From: Streptomyces piniterrae
GTDB taxonomy: Bacteria; Actinomycetota; Actinomycetes; Streptomycetales; Streptomycetaceae
Assembly: GCF_005048155.1 (NCBI RefSeq)
Contig: NZ_SUMB01000017.1
Span: forward strand, 102,449-166,448
Reading direction: 5' to 3'
Length of the DNA: 64,000 nucleotides
Shown here: positions 38,305-47,469 of the stretch, piece after piece
Layout of the letters: each line of letters begins with the position of its first letter
Position numbering within the stretch: the first letter of the stretch is position 1
Notes under the pieces: model-generated
Database searches by the model: none
What the model saw: the letters and a program-made list of their open reading frames with translations, nothing else
What the model was told of the DNA's origin: nothing
Position numbers and translations under genes: made by a program

Positions 38305-40488
38305 ATGTCAATTTCCACTGAGCAGTCCGTCATGCCCGCACACGACGAGCAGACGGCTCCCGAGGTGACCGAGGCGGCCGAGCAGGCCCCCGCCGCCACC
38401 GACACCGTCACCTTCGCCGACCTCGGACTGCCCGAGGGCGTCGTCCGCAAGCTCGCGCAGAACGGCGTCACCACCCCCTTCCCGATCCAGGCCGCGACCA
38501 TCCCGGACGCCCTGGCCGGCAAGGACATCCTCGGCCGCGGCCGCACCGGCTCCGGCAAGACCCTCTCCTTCGGTCTGCCGACCCTGGCGCAGCTCGCCGG
38601 CGGCCACACCGAGAAGAAGAAGCCCCGCGCGGTCATCCTCACCCCGACCCGCGAGCTCGCCATGCAGGTCGCGGACGCCCTCCAGCCCTACGGCGACGTC
38701 CTCGGCCTGAAGATGAAGGTCGTCTGCGGCGGTACGTCCATGGGCAACCAGATCTACGCCCTGGAGCGCGGCGTCGACATCCTCGTCGCCACCCCGGGCC
38801 GGCTGCGGGACATCATCAACCGCGGCGCCTGCTCCCTGGAGGCCGTCCAGGTCGCCGTCCTCGACGAGGCCGACCAGATGTCCGACCTGGGCTTCCTGCC
38901 CGAGGTCACCGAGCTGCTGGACCAGGTGCCGGCCGGCGGCCAGCGGATGCTCTTCTCCGCCACGATGGAGAACGAGATCGGCACGCTGGTCAAGCGCTAC
39001 CTGAGCAACCCGGTCAGCCACGAGGTCGACAGCGCCCAGGGCAACGTCACGACCATGACCCACCACGTCCTCGTCGTGAAGCCGAAGGACAAGGCGCCGG
39101 TCACCGCCGCCATCGCCGCCCGCAAGGGCCGCACCATCATCTTCGTCCGGACGCAGCTGGGCGCCGACCGTATCGCCGAGCAGCTCGTCGAGGCCGGTGT
39201 GAAGGCGGACGCGCTGCACGGCGGCATGACCCAGGGCGCGCGTACCCGGGTGCTCGCCGACTTCAAGGACGGCTACGTCAACGCGCTGGTCGCCACCGAC
39301 GTCGCCGCCCGAGGCATCCACGTCGACGGCATCGACCTGGTCCTGAACGTCGACCCGGCCGGTGACCACAAGGACTACCTGCACCGCTCGGGCCGTACCG
39401 CCCGCGCCGGCCAGTCCGGCACGGTCGTCTCGCTCTCCCTCCCGCACCAGCGCCGGCAGATCTTCCGCCTGATGGAGGACGCGGGCGTGGACGCCTCGCG
39501 GCACATCGTCGGCGGCGCCGGTGCCTTCGACGACGACGTCGCCCGGATCACCGGCGCACGGTCGCTCACCGAGGTGCAGGCCGAGTCGGCCAACAACTCC
39601 GCCAAGCAGGCGGAGCGCGAGGTGGCCGAGCTGACCCGCGAGCTGGAGCGGCTGCAGCGCCGCGCCGCCGAGCTGCGCGAGGAAGCGGACCGGCTGACCG
39701 CCCGCGCCGCTCGCGAGCGTGGCGAGGACCCGGCCGAGGCGCTCGCCGCCGCTGCCGTCACCGTCGAGGCCGCCGAGGCGACCGAGACCGCCGCCGTGCC
39801 GGCCCAGGCCACCGCGTCGGACGAGGCGCCGCGCCGTTCCTCCTCCTACGAGCGTCGTGACGACCGTCGTGACGAGCGCGGCAACTTCGAGCGTCGGGAC
39901 CGCCGTGACGACCGTCGCGACGACCGGTCGGGTGGTCGTTCCTTCGACCGTCGTGACGACCGTGGTGGCTTCGGGCGTGACCGTCGCGATGACCGTTCCG
40001 GTGGCGGCTACCGCCGTGACGACCGCTCCGGCGGTGGCTTCAACCGCGACCGTCGTGACGACCGTTCCGGTGGCCGGTCGTTCGACCGTGACCGTCGCGA
40101 CGACCGGTCGGGTGGTCGTTCCTTCGACCGTCGTGACGACCGTGGTGGCTTCGGGCGTGACCGTCGTGACGACCGTTCCGGTGGCGGCTACCGCCGTGAC
40201 GACCGCTCCGGTGGCGGCTTCAACCGCGACCGCGGCGACCGTCCGAGCCGTCCGTTCAACCGCGATGACCGTTCCGCCGGCCGTCCGTCCTCCGGCGGCT
40301 ACCGTTCCGGCGGCGGCGACCGTCCGTTCAACCGTGACGACCGTTCCGGCGGCCGTCCCTCCTCGGGCGGCTACCGCTCCGGCGGCGACCGTCCCTACGG
40401 CCGTCGCGACGACCACCGCGGCTCCGGCACCGCGACCGGCTCCTTCGGCCGCCGCGACGACAAGCCGCGCTGGAAGCGCAACGGCTGA
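38305..40488 (+). CDS. DEAD-box RNA helicase with repetitive RDD/RSGG tail
   Basis: A 727-aa helicase. Q motif (FADLGLPEGVVRKLAQNGV, then PFPIQ), motif I GRGRTGSGKT, motif II DEAD (VLDEADQMSDLGF), motif III SAT, motif VI HRSGRTARAG; a coiled coil follows (REVAELTRELERLQRRAAEL). From about residue 510 the tail is built of RRDDRSGGRSFD/GGYRRDD repeats, an RGG-like RNA-binding, probably phase-separating region. It likely remodels mRNA or ribosome precursors, mainly at low temperature. The ATG at 38305 is chosen for the start of conserved sequence; an upstream in-frame extension to 38119 is probably leader. Confidence 0.93.
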   Translation: MSISTEQSVMPAHDEQTAPEVTEAAEQAPAATDTVTFADLGLPEGVVRKLAQNGVTTPFPIQAATIPDALAGKDILGRGRTGSGKTLSFGLPTLAQLAGGHTEKKKPRAVILTPTRELAMQVADALQPYGDVLGLKMKVVCGGTSMGNQIYALERGVDILVATPGRLRDIINRGACSLEAVQVAVLDEADQMSDLGFLPEVTELLDQVPAGGQRMLFSATMENEIGTLVKRYLSNPVSHEVDSAQGNVTTMTHHVLVVKPKDKAPVTAAIAARKGRTIIFVRTQLGADRIAEQLVEAGVKADALHGGMTQGARTRVLADFKDGYVNALVATDVAARGIHVDGIDLVLNVDPAGDHKDYLHRSGRTARAGQSGTVVSLSLPHQRRQIFRLMEDAGVDASRHIVGGAGAFDDDVARITGARSLTEVQAESANNSAKQAEREVAELTRELERLQRRAAELREEADRLTARAARERGEDPAEALAAAAVTVEAAEATETAAVPAQATASDEAPRRSSSYERRDDRRDERGNFERRDRRDDRRDDRSGGRSFDRRDDRGGFGRDRRDDRSGGGYRRDDRSGGGFNRDRRDDRSGGRSFDRDRRDDRSGGRSFDRRDDRGGFGRDRRDDRSGGGYRRDDRSGGGFNRDRGDRPSRPFNRDDRSAGRPSSGGYRSGGGDRPFNRDDRSGGRPSSGGYRSGGDRPYGRRDDHRGSGTATGSFGRRDDKPRWKRNG
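39840..40480 (+). repeat. Coding tandem repeat in the helicase tail
   Basis: Units of 36-60 bp built on CGTCGTGACGACCG and TTCCGGTGG, including a duplicated block of roughly 180 bp (39930-40035 resembles 40105-40225). Sequence is near-identical between copies, indicating recent amplification. Confidence 0.85.
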
Positions 40489-40525
40489 TGTCCGGGGCCG
40501 GTAGTCGGCCCCATCGAGCTCCACC

Positions 40526-40565
40526 GCAGGGCCCGTACGTCACGCAAGTGCCGTACGGGCCCTGC
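40526..40565 (+). terminator. Terminator of the helicase gene
   Basis: GCAGGGCCCGTACG/CGTACGGGCCCTGC, 14-bp perfect arms, 12-bp loop, 37 bp after the stop. Confidence 0.85.
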
Positions 40566-40697
40566 GCGGTATGGGGCGGGCGCACCGTGGGACACGACGC
40601 GGCCGGCGGCCCGACGGGCCGGTGGAACGGCCGATGCGGCGGTAGATGGGTAATGCTTTCGGGCTGTGGCACATGCTCGGGCTATGCTGCTCGGTGC

Positions 40698-40770
40698 GGG
40701 CCATTAGCTCAATTGGCAGAGCAGTGGACTTTTAATCCATTGGTTCAGGGTTCGAGCCCCTGATGGCCCA
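40698..40770 (+). tRNA. tRNA-Lys(TTT)
   Basis: 73 nt, acceptor GGGCCAT/ATGGCCC, anticodon loop CTTTTAA (TTT), T-loop TTCGAGC, discriminator A. A TATGCT -10 element at 40683-40688 gives a very short leader. Confidence 0.97.
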
Positions 40771-40813
40771 CCGCACGAGGTGCCGCTCACGGCGCCTGAC
40801 CTGCGTGTTCGAC

Positions 40814-40849
40814 GGCCCGACCGGGTGTTCCGGTCGGGCCCTCGTTTTT
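40814..40849 (+). terminator. Terminator of tRNA-Lys
   Basis: GGCCCGACCGG-5 nt-CCGGTCGGGCC followed by CTCGTTTTT. Confidence 0.9.
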
Positions 40850-41186
40850 CTGACGGCCTTTCTGACGGCCTATCGGGGCGGCTGCGGGCCGTTGCGGGCC
40901 GTTGGGGGCGGTGGCGTGGCGGTTGCGCGGCCTCCGGCGGCGTCTGGCGGGACACCGGCTCGGCGGTACGGCGGGCCCGGCCGCCCGGCGCGGGGGCGAG
41001 CGGCTCGAAGTCGCCGCCCACCGCGCCGACTTCGACGAGGGGCCCGCCCCCACCCAATGCCCCGTTGTCCCGTTGACCCGTCCGGCCCAGGACGACTCGC
41101 CGCGTCGCCCCGCAGCGGAAAGCCTGGGGAGATGGCCGACGACGGTGTTCGTACGAACGGGCGGGAGCGGAAAGAGGCCGGTGCGG
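40850..41186. other. Region upstream of the first SpoIIE gene
   Basis: 337 bp with a TTTCTGACGGCC direct duplication (847-870) and GCGGGCCGTT repeats. The phosphatase frame is open through part of it, but no well-placed start is seen before 41181. Confidence 0.45.
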
Positions 41187-42326
41187 ATGCTGCGAGGCGG
41201 CAGGAGCTCTACGGACGAGCAGGAGCGGCGGGCGCGCCATGACGGGATGCCCCCGCTCGCCCGCCGGCTGGCGCGCTGGCTCCCCGCCCTCCTGATCCTC
41301 GGCGGGGTCGCCTTCGACCTGACGACCCCGTCCCAGTACACCGCGGCGCCCTTCTTCGCCGCCGCCCCCCTCGTCGCGGCGCCGCTCTACACGCTGCGCG
41401 GCACCGCTCTCACGGCCGCGACCGCCCTCGCCGGCGAGATCGCGGTCATCACGTACCACGGCATGAACAACTACACGAAGTCGGTCACCGAGTCCCTCAC
41501 CGTCCTCGTGGTCGCCCTGTTGGCGCTCGGCATCAACCGGGTCGTGCGCAGGAGCGACGCCCGGCTGGCCTCCGTACGGGACGTGTCGGAGGCCGCCCAG
41601 CGGGCCGTGCTGCCCATGCCGCCGGAACGGATGGCCGGTCTTGTGATCGCCGCGCGTTACGTCGGTGCGCGGGCCGACGCCCGTATCGGCGGCGATCTCT
41701 ACGCGGTGCAGGACACCCCGCACGGCGTACGGATGATCGTCGGCGATGTACGGGGCAAGGGCCTGGGGGCGGTGGAGGCCGCGGTGATCGTCATCGGCGC
41801 CTTCCGGGAGGCGGCCGAACAGGAGGCCACCCTGGAGGCGGTGGCGGGCCGGCTGGAGCGGGCCCTGCAACGGGAGGGCAAACGGCGCGAGGGGCTCGAC
41901 GAGTACGAGGGGTTCACCACCGCCGTCCTCGCGGAGATCCCCACCAAGGAGCAGTCGGTGCTGCGCGTCCTCAACCGGGGCCATCCGTCGCCCCTGCTGA
42001 TCGCCGCGGACGGCGGCCTGTGCGAGCTGGCCCCCGGCTCGCCCGCGCTGCCGCTGGGGATGACCGAGGTCGCGGGATGGCCGGACCGGACGGATGAGGT
42101 GTTCTTCCCGGCCGGGGGCCTGCTGCTGCTGTTCACGGACGGAGTGACCGAGGCCCGGGACCGGGTGGGCAGGTTCTACGACCCGACGGCGCGGCTGCGC
42201 GGCCGCCACTTCCTCGGCCCCGACGACCTCCTGGACACGGTGGTCGAGGAGGTCTCACGGCATTCGGGCGGGGCGCCGGCGGACGATATGGCGCTGCTGG
42301 CGGTGCAGCGGCCGTTGGGGGCGTAG
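41187..42326 (+). CDS. Membrane PP2C (SpoIIE-type) phosphatase
   Basis: A 379-aa protein. Three or four membrane helices (residues about 30-125) precede a SpoIIE-type PP2C domain with the metal-binding residues in place: ARIGGDLYAV, VGDVRGKGLG, LFTDGVTEARD and ADDMALL. It would dephosphorylate an anti-anti-sigma factor and thereby release a sigma factor in response to an envelope signal. No such partner is adjacent. The ATG at 41187 is uncertain; a GTG at 41181 and an ATG at 41247 are alternatives. Confidence 0.88.
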   Translation: MLRGGRSSTDEQERRARHDGMPPLARRLARWLPALLILGGVAFDLTTPSQYTAAPFFAAAPLVAAPLYTLRGTALTAATALAGEIAVITYHGMNNYTKSVTESLTVLVVALLALGINRVVRRSDARLASVRDVSEAAQRAVLPMPPERMAGLVIAARYVGARADARIGGDLYAVQDTPHGVRMIVGDVRGKGLGAVEAAVIVIGAFREAAEQEATLEAVAGRLERALQREGKRREGLDEYEGFTTAVLAEIPTKEQSVLRVLNRGHPSPLLIAADGGLCELAPGSPALPLGMTEVAGWPDRTDEVFFPAGGLLLLFTDGVTEARDRVGRFYDPTARLRGRHFLGPDDLLDTVVEEVSRHSGGAPADDMALLAVQRPLGA

Positions 42327-42659
42327 GACGCGGCCGTCCCCCTCGGCCCGCGCGCCGCTGACGAGGTCCCGACGTCGACGAGGATGATCCGGCGTTACCG
42401 CTCTCACCCTCCGTAATCGGTGGGAATCCCTCCGCATAACAACTGGCACACAATCACCCGAAGATCGTTTGGAGGGTCGCGGTCAACTCGCCGGTTTGAT
42501 GTCTCGATGGGCGAAAAGCCCCTGGCCGAACTCCTGTCGAGCGCATACGGATTCGCGGGAAGGCTTGGAAAAGGACCTCGATCTCTATTACTGTCCGATA
42601 ACGCAGCGCGGTCGTCCCAGCCGTCGCAGAGGCGGCACCGCGCGCCGACGCCGAATCCC
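42327..42659. other. Upstream part of the riboswitch leader
   Basis: 333 bp without a gene. TTGGAA (565-570) and TATTAC (586-591) with a 15-bp spacer could be the promoter; the region is less GC-rich than coding DNA. Confidence 0.4.
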
Positions 42660-42806
42660 AGCATGCGCACTTCAGCACCTCCAGCACTCGAACTGCACCA
42701 AGGGAACCGGGGAACCACCACCTTGGGGTGAATCGGGCACCTCCGCCAGAAGGCGCCCGTAGGAGACCTTCCTGCTCCGAACCCGTCAGCTAACCCGGTA
42801 GGCGAG
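42660..42806 (+). promoter_or_regulatory. ydaO/yuaA-type c-di-AMP riboswitch
   Basis: Matches conserved blocks of the class as I know them: GCACTCGAACTGCACC, GGGAACCGGGGAACC, TTGGGGTGAAT, GTAGGAGACCTTCCTGCTCC and GAACCCGTCAGCTAACCCGG-TAGGCG, in the right order. It ends 24 bp before the GTG of the M23 peptidase. ydaO switches shut off cell-wall hydrolase genes when c-di-AMP is high and are found before such genes in actinomycetes. The 5' boundary is approximate. Confidence 0.9.
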
Positions 42807-42830
42807 AAGGAAGGAAAGGAGTGCGCCCCC

Positions 42831-44030
42831 GTGGCGTCCAATTGGCCTGCCCCAGAGGCTCTGCCCGCCGATGGCCTCGATGACCGAGGCCCCTTCGACG
42901 GATCCGGCCCTTCTGCCTCGCCTGTTTCTTATGTCGCTTCCGGTCGGTTCGATCGCCGCGGTCCCGCCTTCGGTTACGGCGACGGCGAGCGTGACGGCAT
43001 CCGCGAGGGCGCCCGTGACGACGACGGACCGTGGGAGGAGTGGAACCCCACCGAGGAATCCGTTCGTCCGGTCCGCGGCCGGCACCGGGTGGGCAAGCAG
43101 CGCGGCGGCGGACTCGCCCGCAGCAGCACGGTCCTGGGCGTCGGCGTCATCGCGGCGGTCGGCGCGGGCGGGATCGCCACGGCCGAGGACCGTCCGCCGG
43201 TCCCGATCTCGATGCCGGACATCGGCGGGATGGCCGACGACATATCGGACAAGCTCCCGGACGCCAAGTCCCTGCCCGGCATAGGCGAGCTCATATCCGA
43301 CGGGGACTCGGACTCGGCCTCCGCCGACTCCGCCGCCCCCCTCTCCCACGCGGGCCTCAGCCAGGACGATGCCGACCAGGGTGGCGACGCCGGCGAGGCG
43401 CTGCGCAACCGCATCCTCCAGCAGGCCGACGCGCAGCAGAGCGCCGCCGAGCAGGAAGCGCGCGACGCCGCGGAGACCGCCGCCATCGAGCAGGCGGCGA
43501 AGGAGGCGTCCGCGCAGCAGGACGCGGCGGAAAAGGAGGCGGCCGCCAAGAAGGCGGCGGAGCTGGAGGCCAAGCGCAAGGCCGAGGAGGAGGCCCGCAG
43601 GAAGGCCGAGGCCGAGCGCCTCGCCAGGCTCGCGCGGAGCTTTGTCGCCCCGCTCACCTCGTACACCCTCACCGCCAGCTTCGGCCAGGCCGGCGACCGC
43701 TGGGCCGCGGACCACACCGGCCAGGACTTCGCCGCACCAACCGGCACTCCCGTCAAGGCGGTTCACTCCGGCACCATCACCCAGGCCGGCTGGGCCGGCT
43801 CGTACGGCTACCGCATCGTGCTCACCCTCGACGACGGCACCGAACTCTGGTTCTGCCATCTGTCCTCCATGCTGAAGACCTCCGGCAAGGTCAACACCGG
43901 CGACGTCATCGCCCGCGTCGGCGCCACCGGCAATGTCACCGGCCCCCACCTCCACCTGGAGGTCCGCCCGGGTGCCGGCGACCCGATCGACCCGATGCCG
44001 TGGCTGCGCGAGCACGGGGTCAGCGTCTGA
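42831..44030 (+). CDS. M23-family cell-wall peptidase
   Basis: A 399-aa protein. An N-terminal cytosolic or disordered region (1-90), a membrane segment (STVLGVGVIAAVGAGGIATA, about 98-118), a coiled-coil stretch rich in E/A/K (180-270), then an M23 domain with HTGQDFAAPTG (H-x3-D), AVHSGTIT and GPHLHLEVR (H-x-H). The zinc ligands are complete, so it is probably an active peptidoglycan endopeptidase (or an activator with the same fold). Controlled by the c-di-AMP riboswitch upstream. The GTG at 42831 has GGAG ten bases upstream. Confidence 0.93.
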   Translation: MASNWPAPEALPADGLDDRGPFDGSGPSASPVSYVASGRFDRRGPAFGYGDGERDGIREGARDDDGPWEEWNPTEESVRPVRGRHRVGKQRGGGLARSSTVLGVGVIAAVGAGGIATAEDRPPVPISMPDIGGMADDISDKLPDAKSLPGIGELISDGDSDSASADSAAPLSHAGLSQDDADQGGDAGEALRNRILQQADAQQSAAEQEARDAAETAAIEQAAKEASAQQDAAEKEAAAKKAAELEAKRKAEEEARRKAEAERLARLARSFVAPLTSYTLTASFGQAGDRWAADHTGQDFAAPTGTPVKAVHSGTITQAGWAGSYGYRIVLTLDDGTELWFCHLSSMLKTSGKVNTGDVIARVGATGNVTGPHLHLEVRPGAGDPIDPMPWLREHGVSV

Positions 44031-44182
44031 GGACCGACGTCTGACGTCGGCTTCTGGTGATCGGCTTCCGACGGTCTACGTCTGCCGGTCGGCCGGGGGA
44101 GGGGAAACGACTCGCGGGCAACCCCGAGTCATTTCAGGGTTATCCGGGAATAACTCCCCTCCCCTCAGCGCTGAACCCTCAT

Positions 44183-45142
44183 ATGACCGCGAATCACAGC
44201 ACCCCCCACGCCACCCGCACCCTCGGCTCGCTGTCCGTCTCCCCGCTCTCCTTCGGCGGCAATGTCTTCGGCTGGACGGCCGACGAGGCGGAATCCTTCA
44301 CCGTGCTCGACGCGTATGTGGCCGGCGGCGGCAACTTCATCGACACCGCCGACGTGTACTCGGCCTGGGCCCCCGGCAACAAGGGCGGCGAATCCGAGAC
44401 CATCATCGGCAACTGGCTGTCCACGCGCGGCAACCGCGAGGACATCGTCATCGCCACCAAGGTCGGCGCCCACCCCGACTACAAGGGCCTCTCCGCCACC
44501 ACGATCAAGTCGGCGGTCGAGGACTCCCTCTCCCGCCTGCGCACCGACTACATCGACCTCTACTACACCCACTACGACGACGAGTCGGTCGAGGTGTCGG
44601 AGTTCCTCAGCGCACTCAACGACCTCGTCCAGGCCGGCAAGGTCCGCGAGATAGCCGCCTCCAACATCTCCGCGCGGCGTCTGGAGGAGTCCCTGGCCTT
44701 CTCCGACCGCGAGGGCCTGGCCCGCTACGTCGCCGTCCAGCCGCACTACAACCTGGTCTCCCGCGACACCTACGAAGGCGAACTCGCCGACGTCGCCGCC
44801 CGTAACGGCGTGGCCGCGGTCCCGTACTACGCCCTTGCCTCCGGCTTCCTGACCGGCAAATACCGTCCGGGCACGGCCGTCGACAGCGTCCGCTCCGCGG
44901 GCGCGGCCAAGCACCTCTCGACCGACCGGGGCGTCCGCGTCCTGCAGGCCCTCGACACCGTCGCCGCGGCCCACAACGCCGAAGTCGCCACCGTCGCCCT
45001 GGCCTGGCTCGCCGCCCAGCCCACCGTCGTCGCACCCATCGCCAGCGCCCGCACGGTGGCCCAACTCCCGGCCCTCCTCGCGGTCGCCGACCTCACCCTC
45101 ACCGAAACCGAACTGGCCCTCCTGACGGAGGCGTCGGCCTGA
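44183..45142 (+). CDS. Aldo/keto reductase
   Basis: A 319-aa NADPH-dependent oxidoreductase. The catalytic tetrad is visible: D and Y in FIDTADVYSAW, K in ATKVG, and H in YYTHYDD. The C-terminal SARTVAQLPALLAV matches the NADPH-binding loop. Substrate is unknown. The ATG at 44183 begins the conserved region; the upstream 150 bp is non-coding. Confidence 0.93.
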   Translation: MTANHSTPHATRTLGSLSVSPLSFGGNVFGWTADEAESFTVLDAYVAGGGNFIDTADVYSAWAPGNKGGESETIIGNWLSTRGNREDIVIATKVGAHPDYKGLSATTIKSAVEDSLSRLRTDYIDLYYTHYDDESVEVSEFLSALNDLVQAGKVREIAASNISARRLEESLAFSDREGLARYVAVQPHYNLVSRDTYEGELADVAARNGVAAVPYYALASGFLTGKYRPGTAVDSVRSAGAAKHLSTDRGVRVLQALDTVAAAHNAEVATVALAWLAAQPTVVAPIASARTVAQLPALLAVADLTLTETELALLTEASA

Positions 45143-45159
45143 GCGAGGCGACAGCTGCG

Positions 45160-45193
45160 TAGGGGGCGGGGGGACAACCCTCCCCGCCCCCTA
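45160..45193. terminator. Bidirectional terminator
   Basis: TAGGGGGCGGGG/CCCCGCCCCCTA between converging genes. Confidence 0.8.
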
Positions 45194-45208
45194 CTTCCTA
45201 CCCACTGC

Positions 45209-45511
45209 CTACTTCCTACGATCGACCGCCAGCCAAGACGCGAGCGCCACCCCACCCGCCACCGCGAACACCGAGGGCCAGGCCCCCACCTTCTTGGCCA
45301 GCGGATGCGACCCCGCAAACGCCGCCACATAAGCCCCACTCAATGCGGCAGCCGTCGCATTCCCGGCCTTCTGCTGCCACCCCCGCGCCGCCACAGCCCC
45401 AGCCGCGGCCAACGCCACCCCACCGAGCGGCCGCTTCTTGGTCCAGCGGGCTACGCCGTAGCCACCGACAATGCCACCCGCGGCCACAATTGCCGTCGGA
45501 ATCCCAGCCAT
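45209..45511 (-). CDS. Small Gly/Ala-rich membrane protein
   Basis: A 100-aa protein with three hydrophobic segments (TAIVAAGGIVGGYGVA; GGVALAAAGAVAARG; ATAAALSGAYVAAFAG; FAVAGGVALASWLA). ATG preceded by GAGGAGG. No known domain; possibly a membrane-curvature or transglycosylase-associated-like protein, but this is only a resemblance in composition. Confidence 0.75.
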   Translation of the reverse strand: MAGIPTAIVAAGGIVGGYGVARWTKKRPLGGVALAAAGAVAARGWQQKAGNATAAALSGAYVAAFAGSHPLAKKVGAWPSVFAVAGGVALASWLAVDRRK

Positions 45512-45579
45512 TACTACGAACCTCCTCAGAGCAGATACTCCGAGCCTACGTCGCCGGGCTGTGTGGCGCTGCCCACTGC

Positions 45580-46000
45580 GGCCTGTTCCGGGTCGCCGAG
45601 CATTGGATGACGATTGGCAAAGAGGGCTTTCTCGTCTGCCAATTCAAGCTCTTGAAGCTGGCGCCGGGTGAGAAGGCGGAGCCGCAACCCCTGAAGCCGC
45701 AATCCCGCGTTCCGGGCGACGGCAAGGAAGGTGTCGCCTGGCGGCGAGGCGTACAGCGAGGCGGCTCATATTCAGGCTTTGGGTAAGCCCCATGACGGTC
45801 CGGACACGATAGGGAACGTTCTCTGTCTCTGCCCTAATTGCCATGTGTTGTTTGACCGAGGTGCTCTTCAACTTACCGATGATCTCAAGGTGCTGAACGG
45901 GCTGAACCGGGGATTCGAAGCGGCCTTGACCAAGGCGAAAGAGCATCACATAAAGGTGGAATGCATTCGTCAGCATCGGGCCCGCTGGGCTGATCGGTGA
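45580..46000 (+). pseudogene. Remnant of an SRA-HNH (type IV restriction-like) endonuclease
   Basis: Frame 1 (45588-45720) reads LFRVAEHWMTIGKEGFLVCQ, then FKLLKL, as in the end of SRA/YDG base-flipping domains. Frame 2 (45731-46000) reads YSEAAHIQALGKPHDGPDT, then NVLCLCPNCHVLFDRGAL, an HNH nuclease core (H, N, H with a C-x2-C-H). The two parts belong together in ScoMcrA-like enzymes but are shifted by one base, the upstream C-x2-C is absent and most of the SRA domain is missing. The sequence is less GC-rich than its neighbours, suggesting an acquired and decayed gene. Confidence 0.7.
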
Positions 46001-47286
46001 GCTGCCTGCGCGGCCTCCGCCAGCGCGGGCTGCGCCCATCCCCTGTAGTGCCAGAGGTGCTCCAACAGATGCCGCTCCCGCGCCGTGAAGTCCGCGGTGG
46101 CACCCGTGAGGTGGGCGCGGCGGCGGTGGAAGGAGAGGGCGGTGGCGAGGGCCGTGTATTCGGTTACGGCGCGGGCAGCGGCGGGGCCATGGGCCTGGCG
46201 GGCTATGTCGCGGGCCAGCGCGCGGGTCTTGAGGGAGGAGAGGGCGGTGGGCTCGGCGGGGGAGAGCCAGCCGGTGGCCGTGTACGGGGCGAGATAGCCG
46301 CGTAGGGAGAGGAGTTCCTGGTGGCGGGCCCAGATGGCGAGCCAGCTGAGGGTGAGGAAGACCGGGACCATGAAGAGGCCGTAGACGGTCAGAAAGCCCA
46401 GGTCGCCGAGGGATGAGGCGGCGTTCCAGATGGCGTGCAGGAGGACGGCGGTGAGCAGGCCGAGGAGGGCGAGCGCGGTCCGGGCGGCGCGGTGGCGGGG
46501 GTAGCGGGTGGCGGCGATGCCGAATGCCAGGCCGGTGAGGATGGTGAACAGGGGGTGGGCGAAGGGGGAGACGATGATGCGGATGAAGAAGGTGCCGGCG
46601 GTGAGGGAGTCCAGCCCGGAGTGGCCCATGGACTGGTCCTGGCCGAAGGCGCTGCCCAGATAGAGGACGTTCTCGGTGAAGGCGAAGCCGGTGGCGGTGA
46701 TCCCGGCGATGACGATGCCGTCCGTGATGCCGTCGAAGTCGCTGCGCCGGAAGCGGTAGAGGAGGAGGACGGCGGCGGCCTTGACCGACTCCTCGACGAT
46801 CGGGGCGATGGCCGTCGCGCCCCATGCCTCGGCTTCCGAGGGGGACGTGGAGGCTATGTTGGCGGTCAGCCAGTCGGTCGCGAAGCCGTTGGCCACGAGC
46901 GCGACCAAGGTGGCGGCGCAGGCGCCCCAGGCGAAGGCGAACGCGAGGTTGCGCCACGGCTCGGGCTCGATGCGGTCGAGCCAGCAGAACGCCGCGATGA
47001 GGAGCGGGACGGGGAAGGTGGCCAGGCCCAGGCCGACCAGGAAGCCTTCCGTGCCGGTCTGGCGGCGGACCATGCCGATGATGAGCACGCCGGACAGGGC
47101 GAGCATTGACACCACGGCGATGGCACGGAGGGTCGCGTTGTGCCAGGGAGCCGGACGGACGGGGGAGGCGGTGGTGTGCGAGGTGGGTGCGTACTCCGGG
47201 GCGGGCGGCTGGGGCGACGACGGGGGCGACGGGGGTGACGACGGGGACGAGGACGGGGACGAGGACGGCGGGTACGACGGATGCAC
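45970..47286 (-). CDS. PrsW-family intramembrane metalloprotease
   Basis: A 438-aa protein. A Pro/Ser-rich N-terminus (1-50), then eight or so membrane helices with the PrsW active-site motifs: E165-E-S-V-K169, FAFTENVLY, HPLFT and HAIWN. PrsW proteases perform site-1 cleavage of anti-sigma factors. The C-terminal 110 residues are soluble and end in the nuclease remnant, overlapping it by 31 bp; the original C-terminus may have been replaced. GTG start at 47286. Confidence 0.9.
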   Translation of the reverse strand: MHPSYPPSSSPSSSPSSPPSPPSSPQPPAPEYAPTSHTTASPVRPAPWHNATLRAIAVVSMLALSGVLIIGMVRRQTGTEGFLVGLGLATFPVPLLIAAFCWLDRIEPEPWRNLAFAFAWGACAATLVALVANGFATDWLTANIASTSPSEAEAWGATAIAPIVEESVKAAAVLLLYRFRRSDFDGITDGIVIAGITATGFAFTENVLYLGSAFGQDQSMGHSGLDSLTAGTFFIRIIVSPFAHPLFTILTGLAFGIAATRYPRHRAARTALALLGLLTAVLLHAIWNAASSLGDLGFLTVYGLFMVPVFLTLSWLAIWARHQELLSLRGYLAPYTATGWLSPAEPTALSSLKTRALARDIARQAHGPAAARAVTEYTALATALSFHRRRAHLTGATADFTARERHLLEHLWHYRGWAQPALAEAAQAAHRSAQRARC

Positions 47287-47469
47287 GTAACGACCCTAAC
47301 GAGGCCGCCGGGAGCGTCTGATGTGACCGCCGAGACCGCCCTGACGCCGCCGCCGAGGCTGCCCTACAAGACCGCCCGGCAAGACCCCGCCCGACCAGGC
47401 CACCTGGCGTGACCGTCTGGTGTGACCGCCTGACGAGGTTCCGTCTGCCCGGCGGAACCTGGGCCCCGC

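Noticed and set aside
39840..40480. CRISPR-like regular repeats
   Set aside because: The repeats are coding, in frame with a helicase, and have no unique spacers.
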